From NCBI GenBank assembly GCA_003013855.2, contig ML058469.1, positions 3,596,001 to 3,660,000 of the forward strand: a stretch of DNA of 64,000 nt, given 5' to 3'. The notes below the pieces were generated by a model. That model saw only the letters and a program-made list of their open reading frames with translations, was not told where the DNA came from and searched no databases. The number at the start of each line of letters is the position of its first letter. Position 1 is the stretch's first letter. The position numbers were made by a program, and so were the translations under genes. The DNA comes from Liriodendron chinense (lineage: Eukaryota; Streptophyta; Magnoliopsida; Magnoliales; Magnoliaceae). This document shows, in pieces, positions 56,605 to 64,000 of this stretch.

Positions 56605-59600
56605 ACTACGCCGTCTCTACCAGCTCATCTAACGAGTTGGATTGACCCCCAATTGTTGTGTTATGCCTAAGGGGGGTGCCATTGGTGAATCACTTGTTCA
56701 TCCATGACCCTTCGTCTGGAAGGTGTGGGAGAAGTCTCGTTTTTTTCTTTTTTTCTTTTTTAATTTTTTTCCCGAAGATTTAAAATATATATTAGAAGAG
56801 AGTCGAAGCAACCCCAAAAAACATACAAAACAGACTCGAAGGCAAAATGGAAGGAAACAAACCTAGCAAATGACTATACAAAAAGAAGAATGGAAAAGGA
56901 GAGAAGAAACCTAACTAGAAGGTATACAAAGAAGGAAAAGAAAAAGAAACCTAAACAAAAACTATACAACCCGGTAGAGAGCCTTGAGATAGAAAGGCAC
57001 AGAGAGAAAAAGAAAAGCTCAAAAAGGGAGTGGAGAGCAAGGAAAGGGCTGCCGAGAGCCGGAAGCTGAACAACAGTGAATCCAAAAGAGGAGAGATGGA
57101 AAATCTCTTGTTGAGAGGGAACTTTGTAGATCAATCCTTGACGTTCCTTCGAATGTGAGCAAAAACCACCGACAGAGGAGAGATTTTGAAAACAACGCTT
57201 GTTCCGTCCGATCCAGATAGCCCATTGAGTGGCCATTAGAAATAAACGCCACACTGCTTTGTAGTCAGAACCTATACCACCTTTGTGCCAGACAAACAGT
57301 AGAACTGTGATGGATTTGGGTATTACCCAGGGAAGGTTGAACTTGGCAAGGATGTGAGACCAAACTTTTGCAACAAAAGGACAGTGCAAGAAGAGATGGG
57401 AGATGGATTCTGAGTCATCCTTGCAGAGAAGACAGATGCTTGGGAGCATCATTTTGTGCTTTTGAAGGTTGTCCATTGTGAGGGTTCTTCCTCTAGCTAG
57501 GAGCCAAACAAAGGCCAACGCCTTGGGAGGGGCTCCATATGACCAGAAGAAAGAGGGGAAGGCCTGATCAGAAGGAGATTTGCAGTTCCTGATGAGCTAC
57601 TCGAAAGATTTAGAAGTGAGGGTGCCAGAGGGAGGGAGCAACCAGAGCAAGGAGCCCTCTTATCTCTAGGGAGGGCTGAATGCCTTGCAGAACCTTTAGA
57701 AGGTCCAGAAAATGGATGACTTCAATCTCCGAAAGAGCCCTCCTACATGGCAGACATCGGACCCCTGTACCAACATCAGAGAAGTAATTAGCAACAGAAA
57801 TAGATAGATCAGAAGACACCCTAGCCAAATTGGGGAAGACAGAGGCTAAGAGGAGGGTTAGAATCCAACAGTCCTGCCAGAATCTGATTCTAGCACCATC
57901 ACTTCAGCTAAAGATAGTGCCTTCTCGGAAGAGAGCCTGAGAGCCAACTATTGCCTTCCAAGGGGTTTATAAAATGGCTAAGGTGGATGTTATTGGGTGG
58001 TTTTTTGTATTAAACAGTTCGCGAAAGTGCCAGGCCTTTCATATCTGGGTTGTAGTTGCATTGAGCCTTCTGTGCTCTTTTTAATTAAATCTTCGTTACC
58101 TCCAACCAAAAAAAAAAATAAAAAAAATCCTGTTATCGAAGTCGGTGGTGCTTCATCATTTATGCTTTTTTTCAGATTTATGGCTGGACTGTTAAACCTA
58201 GTTGCCTGCTTGCCACAAGCAACCCAAGCTCATGCTGACTGGTCTTCTTTAGCAAATGAATCTATAAGCACGGATGCTGAGGGCATTCTGATCAATACAT
58301 GATGTTCTCTTTTAATTAAATCTTTGTTACCTCCGACCCAAAAAAAAATCCTGTTATCAAAGTTGGTGCTTCATCATTTATGCTTATTTTCAGATTTATG
58401 TCTAGACTGTTAAGCCTAGTTGCCTGCTTGGGACAAGCAACCCAAGCTCATGCTGATTGTTCTTCTTTAGCAAATGAATCTGTAAGCAAGGCTGCTGAGG
58501 GTATTTTGATCAATACAGGATTTGCCTTGAGTTGATCACTTGGGTTGATTCCCCAAGTGCACATGGCTGTGCTTAGCATTCCTCTGATGTTACAGTTGTT
58601 GGAACATGGACATCAAGTCTTTCAGTTTGTGAGATGTAAGTGATTTTTAGTAACCTGAATACCTGATGGAAACAAGAATCGCAAAACTGATATGGTGGTC
58701 TAACTATTAGGCATTGAAAACTGTAATGGTGCAACTATGGTATCATCAGATCCTTGGTCTGTACAATTGAAGTCACTGGCTTGGTGATCCATGGCGATCC
58801 GACAGGCTGTACAGAGTGAAGACCTGTGAATGTTATACATATTCTTGGGTTTAGGATCAGATAATTGCTCTTGGAAACAAGAATGCAAACAATGTAATAT
58901 CAGAGCTCTGTTGGTGCTTTGTGTATTATTTATTTATTTAATTTTTTGTCTAGGCAGACATTACCCATTTACGGTGTTATGAGAAGCATTTGCATGTTGT
59001 TTTCTTTTGTAGACTCTGGGATCTCGGTCAGCAGCGATGTGTTCATTCCTATGCTGTCCATACAGATTCTGTTTGGGCACTTGCAAGCACCCCAACATTC
59101 AGCCATGTTTATAGTGGTGGAAGGGACCTCTCTGTAAGTAATATACTATGACAAATTTTACTGAAAGTTTTCTCAATGTTTTCTGATTCTGCCAATCTTT
59201 TCTTGTTTAACATGCTGTCACACTTGTCTTTTTTCTGCATGAATCTGGATCCTGTCTCAGTTGTACCTGACGGACTTGGCAACAAGAGAGAGCATTTTAC
59301 TTTGCACAAAGGAACACCCCATCTTACAGTTGGCCTTGCAAGATGATAGTATATGGGTTGCAACAACAGATTCCTCTTTACATAGGTGGCCAGCTGAGGG
59401 ACATAACCCACAGAAGGTTTTTCAAAAAGGTGGTTCATTCTTGGCTGGCAATTTGTCATTTACGCGGGCAAGGGCTTTAGAAGGATCTAGTCCTGTAAGT
59501 CACACCTACCCTTAATTAACCAACTTGTATGGATGCATATGCATGTATGCATTTTTGTGTGATCCATATACTTTGTATTGTAGCTTTTGATGCCTGTGTC

Positions 59601-61979
59601 AAAGGATATGTCATTTTGGTTACAAGGATACCTCTCATGCTTTGTTTGGAGAAACTTGACGTGTGACTTTATTGAATTTGCCAATAACTGTTGGGGATGT
59701 CGATGGCTGTACCTGGACCCAGTCAAGGTCGGTCTGAGCCAGAAATGGGCCTGGTTTTTAGGCCTGAGTTTGACATGATTAGAAGTTTGTCAAGCCTGAG
59801 CCTGGCTTATCAAGAATTTTCTACCCGTTTGTCAATGATTGGTATTATTCTATAAAATATATGTATATGTATATATTGAACGATGATGTTTTTCATATAT
59901 ATGACCTATATAAATTATTATTATCATGGCTTGGGCCTGGATCCATCTCAAAGCAGGCTGTCGATGCTTGACTGAGCCCTTTTGAGGACGGATTAACAAG
60001 GGCTTCTGAATGCAGAAGGTACACAATTGATTGACGAAATCTCATTACGCAAAAGATTAGAGATGAACACTCCATTCTTTGAGAGGAGAATTCTCATAGA
60101 TTTCCCAAACTGAGTGAGAACCTTGTGATAAAAGGCTTGAATCATTGCAGTAAGTAATGGATGCTGACCAGTGAGACGCTCAACAGGAGATATTTCAGTG
60201 GTGAAATGAAATAGCTGATGGCATCCGGTTAATTAATATAATAAGATAGACAGCCGTCAAAGCAGCCTCAGCCCAAAAAGTCACAGGGAGCATGAATAGC
60301 TGAAAGAAGTGTCTGAGTGGTCACCATGATATGACGGTGCCTCCTTTCGGTGACATTGTTCTGCTGAACCGTATAAGGACAGGAGCGCTGGCAAAAATGC
60401 CACCAGAGCAAAGATGGTCCATGCGAAGTTAAAGAAAGTTTGAATAAACTCACCTGCAGTTATATACCTCGGATCTCTAAGATCCCCGTTAGATAGGGAA
60501 CGTCCTGGATCCTGACATGGAAGTCATTGCCGAATAGCGTTAAACCCCAATTATGTGGGCCTGTGTCATGTTTCATGGACCATGTTTGGGAATTCATGGC
60601 ATGTGGTACCCTGCTCCAGAAATGGCACACTACCGAGCAGTCGGTTTCCTCTAGTGCTCTGTGGAAAGAGTGTATTCGCTATGCGTGTGGGCCAGGCCTG
60701 GGCTAGCCTAGCCCACTTGCACCACTACTGTCAGGTCTCTTACTAAGTGTATATCTGAATGGGGCGGGGACACCCTGACATCATCACAAAAAAAGAAAAA
60801 AGAAGAAGAAAATCTTTGGTTGATCTATGCCTGTGTGCTGAAGGGGTGGTATGTGGAGAGCAGATAATATTCCAGTTTCCAATTGATACTTGAATGGTAA
60901 AACAAATTGGTGTTTCCGGCGGGATCTAATAGCAGGGGACATCGAATGGTCTTTCGGGGAGCAGTAAATGATCAGTGACCGAGGAAGATTATGGAGGTCT
61001 TTTCCCATTTTGTACTAGGATATGCCATGCTTGTACGGCTGCTAGAAATCTGGGGAATGAGTTAAACCTCGTTGTTCTTCTTTTTTTCATGCCAGTAAAG
61101 CTCCAATACTTTTCTGCCAATTAGAGATTGACGCCTATATGATCTTGTTTGATTTCTTAACTTAGCGGTACTTCATAGGACCTTATTTTTGTCTATTTTC
61201 CTGTTGAAGTTAACCCTTTCAGTGAAGTGAAGAACTGACTGCTTGATTTTTTTCTTTCCTTTTTCTCCCAGGTGCCTGTTTACAAAGAGCCATCATTCAC
61301 AATTCCTGGAACTCCGGGTATTGTGCAGCATGAGATTTTGAACAACAGAAGGCAGGTCTTGACTAAGGTGAGTGCCATGGTTTCACTTTCATATCCTTGA
61401 CAAGTAATTTTTCTCAACACCACTTGACAGTTCTGTTCCCTTGAGTACTAGTCACGGCGAATGCAATTTTGCATCCTAATCTTTTATTTCTCGCTGCTAG
61501 GATGCTGCAGGCTCTGTAAAGTTGTGGGAGATTACGAGGGGCATTGTGGTCGAGGACTATGGCAAGGTCTCGTGCATAAATTCTTCTCCATGATACATCA
61601 TTTGCTAATCAGACTGCCATTCTTAGTAGCTTTTATAGTAGTAGTGAAACGATGACATTGAAATCTTGTCCTCTAAAGCTCATGTTATAATTATGTGTCT
61701 ACAATGGCTGTCTTGCAGGTTTCCTTCGAAGAAAAGAAAGAAGAGCTGTTTGAAATGGTAACGATATAATGTTTTAAATTGAATTTCTATAAAATTGCTA
61801 TATCCTATGACACCCACCCCCTTTTTTTCCTTTTATTTCTTTAGGTAAGCATTCCTGCATGGTTCACCATGGATACTCGGCTTGGGAGCCTGTCTATCCA
61901 TTTGGATACCCCACAATGCTTTTCAGCAGAGATGTATGCAGTTGATCTGAACATGTCAGGGGCATCTGAAGATCTAAAG
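42258..61979 (+). CDS. WDR48: WD40-repeat protein, WDR48/UAF1 type (3' end beyond window)
   Basis: Exons: 42258-42356, 42500-42658, 44231-44293, 44372-44461, 44627-44935, 45246-45343, 53105-53140, 59013-59133, 59261-59494, 61272-61367, 61501-61566, 61719-61757, 61845-61979. All introns are GT-AG and phases join to 1,545 nt (515 codons) with no stop. Start MHRVGSAGNT. WD repeats include LFTGSRDGTLKRW, LVSCSSDTTLK, VVASGGLGGEVYIWD, GHKESVYALAMN, RGHTDNIRALLLDSTG, HTDSVWALAS. After the propeller comes DAAGSVKLWEITRG and then the start of the C-terminal DUF3337-like domain (exons 12-13). Animal WDR48 binds and activates USP1, USP12 and USP46 deubiquitinases; the Arabidopsis relative is AT3G05090 (LRS1). 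Exon 4 begins MWNCLSDG, where the family has TWDGLSDG-like text. The last exons are missing from the window. Confidence 0.92.
43274..43459. repeat. Tandem duplication, 93 bp x2, in intron 2
   Basis: Two adjacent copies (about 43,274-43,366 and 43,367-43,459), each with TTCCTGTACCACAT, ATACTGGAGGGACTTGCGG and AACCAACACAGA. They differ at a few bases. No coding role seen. Confidence 0.75.
46900..47370. repeat. Complex hairpin repeat nested in the intron 6 transposon
   Basis: A direct repeat pair (GAGTGGAACACACCTGTATTT at about 46,998 and 47,180, in short form) is combined with an inverted pair (TTTTGGGTGTGGCCTAAC at 47,350 against GTTAGGCCACACCCAAAA at 47,070; GGAAGGTCACCTCGT against ACGAGGTGACCTTCC). 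Confidence 0.65.
47891..48357. repeat. Degenerate tandem repeat, period about 145-164 bp, 3 copies
   Basis: Starts at 47,891, 48,055 and 48,200, with a fourth partial at 48,358. Each begins CATGAATT, followed by GGGC, GATTTGAGGGCATT-like text, 'cctgaatttaatttcaatt', and CTTGGGGGGAATG. No coding frame. Confidence 0.65.
48791..49688 (+). mobile_element. Solo LTR-like repeat, copy 2 (898 bp), in intron 6
   Basis: TGATGACGGCATCAGTGG at the start, CCCTGCATCA at the end; similar throughout to copy 1 at 41,246-42,123. TATATAAAC at about 49,130. No clear target duplication. Same strand as the host gene. Confidence 0.68.
49690..50755. other. Intron 6 sequence, hAT-like and MITE fragments
   Basis: About 49,700-50,170 has CCTGACCC, CGGCCCAATC, CGTGTCGGGCTCGAC words typical of hAT-like ends. 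The remainder is unrecognised. Confidence 0.35.
50756..51424. mobile_element. Second CCGTTAC-type inverted-repeat element, about 670 bp
   Basis: Left CAAGGTATTCCATAACGG, right CCGTTACGGCATACCATG: the same end type as 46,519-48,710. The interior repeats GCCGTTAC and GTAATGGCC. It contains an LTR/PBS fragment at 50,998-51,270. Confidence 0.55.
50998..51270 (-). mobile_element. LTR fragment with tRNA-Met primer binding site, antisense
   Basis: Plus GCTCTGATACCAA (50,998-51,010) is the exact complement of TTGGTATCAGAGC. It is followed by TGTCACGCGCACGG, the complement of an LTR end (...CGTGACA). The LTR's other end is not resolved. Nested in a DNA transposon. Confidence 0.6.
51540..51695. mobile_element. 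hAT-like terminal fragment
   Basis: GGGCTTCG, GGCTGGGCC, GCCAAGCCTGG words ending in CCCGGCCATTGACAACCTTA, resembling the right end of plant hAT elements (complement of TAAGGTTGTCAATGG). Confidence 0.45.
53105..53140 (+). other. WDR48: 36-nt microexon (exon 7) of the WD40 gene
   Basis: Between ATTGCAG and GTAATA. With the AG from exon 6 and the A from exon 8 it encodes R-YCLSGSSDSMI-R, the expected start of the next WD blade (family: FCLSGSSDSMIR). Being 36 nt, it can be skipped without changing frame. Confidence 0.9.
53286..53678. mobile_element. Mutator-like MITE, 393 bp, with 9-bp target duplication
   Basis: Ends GAGTTTTGCTAAGCACACAC and GTGTGTGGGCTTAGCAAAAC-TC are inverted copies. Flanked by AAAGAATTA at 53,277-53,285 and at 53,679-53,687. 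A perfect 9-bp duplication points to the Mutator superfamily. The interior has repeated ACACGTGTG words. It lies in intron 7, only 136 bp after the microexon. Confidence 0.87.
54340..54835 (+). pseudogene. LINE 3' fragment in intron 7
   Basis: One frame reads C-x2-C ... GELVEHLFMRCSFQSETWQ then FFESLWFGLGY, a zf-RVT-type C-C-H-C end of plant LINE ORF2. It terminates at an A run followed by GATGATGATG at about 54,820-54,845. Short, with stops. Confidence 0.55.
55868..56273. repeat. Identical 203-bp tandem duplication
   Basis: Copies 55,868-56,070 and 56,071-56,273, each starting TATACTGTACTAAAT, read identically over the full 203 bp. Intron 7. Very recent duplication or assembly artefact. Confidence 0.92.
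56330..56740 (+). pseudogene. LINE 3' fragment interrupted by a SINE
   Basis: Plus-strand text SVRSFYKLL near 56,340 and WSCGAPPKVVVFACLM near 56,410-56,460, then NSLQSRSLVIPNCCV, the zf-RVT section of LINE ORF2. It resumes after the SINE at 56,648 and meets the T-rich end of a minus-strand LINE at about 56,740. Confidence 0.65.
56522..56647 (-). mobile_element. tRNA-derived SINE with 13-bp target duplication
   Basis: Flanked by CCCAATTGTTGTG at 56,509-56,521 and 56,648-56,660. Minus strand: box A-like GATGAGCTGGTAGAGACGG, box B-like GGTTCAATCCC, and a 3' A tail (T9 at 56,522-56,530). The boxes are separated by a long GT/CA microsatellite (about 56,569-56,605) that expands the spacing. About 126 bp in total. 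Not a functional tRNA. Confidence 0.82.
56740..57965 (-). mobile_element. LINE copy F, 5'-truncated, antisense in intron 7
   Basis: T-rich left edge (56,739-56,772) is the complement of the tail. A minus frame (57,518-56,874) has a full zf-RVT domain: GRTLTMDNLQKHKMMLPSIC, then CKDDSESISHLFLHC, and the usual WAIWIGRNKRCF end. Upstream, decayed RT-linked text to about 57,960. Confidence 0.75.
58067..58521. repeat. Tandem duplication of about 230 bp including a LINE tail
   Basis: Copy 1 about 58,067-58,300, copy 2 about 58,302-58,521. Both have TTTTAATTAAATCTT, GTTACCTCC, an A run, then ATCCTGTTATC and a stretch with CCTAGTTGCCTGCTTG, CAAGCAACCCAAGCTCATGC, CTTTAGCAAATGAATCT. About 90 % alike. 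Both copies keep an open frame of about 40 codons (AxLLxLVACLxQATQAHAD type) that I do not recognise. Confidence 0.75.
59685..59985. mobile_element. hAT-like fragment in intron 9
   Basis: GGGGATGTCGATGGCTG at about 59,692 starts a stretch with GGGCCTGG, GGCCTGAG, GCCTGAGCCTGGC and, near 59,930, GGCTTGGGCCTGGAT; resembles the ends of hAT-like elements. Confidence 0.4.
60110..60453 (-). pseudogene. Ty1/copia integrase fragment, antisense in intron 9
   Basis: Minus strand reads SCPYTVQQNNVTERRHRHIM (consensus SCPYTPQQNGVAERKHRH), then TLLSA-HAPCDFLG and, after a frame shift, a YLIN-RMPS-like segment. This is the catalytic-E end of copia integrase. No flanking LTRs. Confidence 0.7.
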
Positions 61980-63060
61980 GTAAATCTACTTCCTCTGTGG
62001 TTTTTGTTTTTTTAGCTTCTTGTCTGGTTCCTAAAGCTCAAAATCAAAATGGCATGACATGGTGAAAGTTTGGCAATTATGAAATTTGTAAGATTTGAAC
62101 TATGTACATTAACCATAAGCATACCATTGGAAGGTTCAGTCGTTTGGGTTTCTATAATTTGGGAAACAGGGAAGTCCATTAAGGATTTTATATCTCTTTT
62201 CTGTTTTGGGGTCTTGATTAAATTCTTTTGTTGCTGTCTGTCTTGTAATTGCTTTAGAGTTTTATTTATTGCTGTGAGAGCCAGAGTTGTATCATCCTGG
62301 AATTCAGTTCATGAATAGTATCATCGGCTCCTTTATACCAGTGGGGTCGGATGGCTCCTGCAGTGGATGTACCATGTCCAGAGAAACTCCTTGACTGGAC
62401 AACCTCAACCATTCTAATGGTGGCCTGGAAATTGCATGTTAAAAAAATAATTACAGTAATGCTCGAATTGAACTTAAAAAGCACCAAAATTAGATGGTAG
62501 GATCTTCTAATCTGGAATATATTTGGGGCATGAACCGTCCATGATTTATTAATCCAATCGAAAGAAAAGTTTGTGTCATTGTTACCTAATTCATTTGAAT
62601 TCTTCTAGAACTGTGAATCAGTTATATTGAATTCTTCTAGAACTGTCAATTCGATCGAACTTGAGAGAGGGCCCAAGGAAACTGGATAATCATGTTGACA
62701 AGGAGGAGTTGCCATAGGAGGGTGTTTTTTTTTTTTTTTTTTTTCCAGATGCTTACACAAACTAAATTTCATTTGATAAGGAGTTGCTACAGGAGGGTGT
62801 TTTTTTTTTTTTTTCCAGATGCTTACACAAACTAAATTTCATTTCAAGTCTGCTGCAACCTCTGTTGTGGAGCCGTAGGAAGAAGAAGAGATGTAAAAGC
62901 CCTAAATAGTTGGTATTAAGGAAAAAGTTTATACTCAAGTAGTAAAATGGTTCATAAACAAGTACCTGGAAATTGTACACATAGCATGTATATAATGTAA
63001 GTATGTAACTCAGACTGCGTAAATGATATGCAACCTCTTTAGACAAACCAAAAATATTAC
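61980..63060. other. Intron 13 of the WD40 gene, with a small T-run duplication
   Basis: Donor AAG/GTAAATC at 61,980. No further exon found to 64,000. Two adjacent copies at 62,704-62,779 and 62,780-62,843 (GAGTTGC, AGGAGGGTG, a long T run, CCAGATGCTTACACAAAC, AAATTTCATTT). Confidence 0.5.
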
Positions 63061-63063
63061 ACC

Positions 63064-63985
63064 CAGATGATGTCCTAGCTTGCATATTGGTAGGCATCTA
63101 ATAAACAGTTAAAAGTGAAATGTAGTTAATAGTCATTCACGGAGAACATCTCCATCAGTCAGGGATTAGGACCATCCATAGTTTTGGTGTTATTGTTATT
63201 GCTACAGTCAACAAAACTCTGTACTTACGAAAAAGCTTGTATAAACATTGAAAACTATGAATCTTCAGAAGATAGGCAAGAAACTCCTGTTTTTGGCAAA
63301 ACCGAATTAAAACACGTTTTTTTTTTTTTTTTTCCTTTCATAAAAATGCTTTTATTTAGAAAATACTTTTGAAGGCGATTTGAAAGACAACAATTGATGG
63401 TTGACATCCATTGATAGAATTGAATAGATGGTGAATTTTTTTTAGTTGAGATGGATCGTTTATATGAGGGCTAGTTGAAAATGAAGGATTTGAGAGAGGT
63501 TAAGTATGATGTTTATTAACCCACAATTTGATTACCTATGTACAATATTACTCATGCATATAGAACTGTATCGATTTTACTTTTTTTATATATCTTGCTC
63601 ATAGAATCTATCCTTATAGAAATGTGCCCATTTTACTTGTCAAACTCACGCAGATGATGTCTTAGCTTGCAGAATGATGGGCACCTAATAAACAGCTGAA
63701 ATGAAACATAGTTAATAGTCCAATTCAAGGAAAAAAAATTCATTAGCCAGGGATTAGAACCATTCAAAGTTTCAGTGTTATTATTATCACCGTAGTTAGC
63801 AAAACTCCATATACTTGGGAAAAAAAAAACTCATATAATTGGTTCAGTGTTTAAAACTTCGAATCTATTAGAAGATAAGGGGATAAAAGGCTCATCTTTT
63901 TAGCAAACTGATTTAAACAAATTTTATTTTATTTTTTATTTTTTATAACTCCTTTTAATTTAAAAAACTTTTGAAGGCGATTTAA
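63064..63985. repeat. Diverged direct repeat, about 320 bp, spaced 587 bp
   Basis: Copy 1 from 63,064 and copy 2 from 63,651: CAGATGATGTC(C/T)TAGCTTGCA, TAATAAACAG, 'atagttaatagtc', CAGGGATTAG, GCAAAACT, GAAGATA, then a T-rich run and ACTTTTGAAGGCGATTT. Probably two copies of one mobile repeat, or a duplicated segment, in the last intron. Confidence 0.65.
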
Positions 63986-64000
63986 GAAAAAGCAGAAATT

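Noticed and set aside
56569..56605. CA microsatellite as an independent feature
   Set aside because: It lies inside the SINE, between its two promoter-like boxes, so it is reported as part of it.
57997..58302. 101-codon plus-strand frame as a host gene
   Set aside because: It crosses a LINE tail with an A run and a tandem duplication; only the last 40 codons are of any interest, noted under findings.

Overview
The window is nuclear DNA from a flowering plant. It has an intron-rich gene with GT-AG introns, Ty3/gypsy and Ty1/copia LTR retrotransposons of plant lineages, plant L1-type LINEs, a tRNA-derived SINE, and hAT-like and Mutator-like non-autonomous DNA transposons. Many palindromic repeats are built on phrases such as GTGGGCCCACC and GGACGGCGTGGAT. 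From memory of such genomes this suggests a magnoliid (Lauraceae or Magnoliaceae type), but that is inference only.

Layout. 1-10 kb: degenerate Athila-like gypsy and copia remnants, then a cluster of DNA-transposon hairpins, including a 601-bp hAT-like element with a perfect 8-bp target duplication. 10.8-21.4 kb: one complete, very young Ty3/gypsy element of the Tat type (10,594 bp). It has 868-bp LTRs with no difference that I can see, a GATAC target duplication, an unbroken gag-pol frame of 1,825 codons, and a three-exon antisense gene (685 codons) downstream of pol. It sits inside the integrase region of an older, broken gypsy element on the minus strand. 21.4-26.5 kb: more hairpin repeats and a possible orphan 5' exon pair. 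26.6-40.1 kb: a pile of broken LINEs in both orientations, one split by a 2,040-bp solo LTR and by an inverted LINE. 41.2-62 kb: a WDR48/UAF1-type WD40 gene on the plus strand. Thirteen coding exons (515 codons) are placed and the 3' end lies beyond the window.

How the parts relate. The only clear host gene is the WD40 gene. Its introns 6 and 7 (7.8 and 5.9 kb) are swollen by LTR, LINE, SINE and MITE insertions and surround a 36-nt microexon. A solo LTR ends 134 bp before its start codon. In the Tat element, gag-pol and the antisense gene converge, and both the LTR and the internal region carry the same GCGAGC...GCTCGC palindromic motif. The most unusual content is this antisense gene with its own TATA box and short introns inside an apparently fresh retrotransposon, together with the palindromic LTR array.

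Limits: all homology calls are from recognition of protein motifs by eye. No searches were run.
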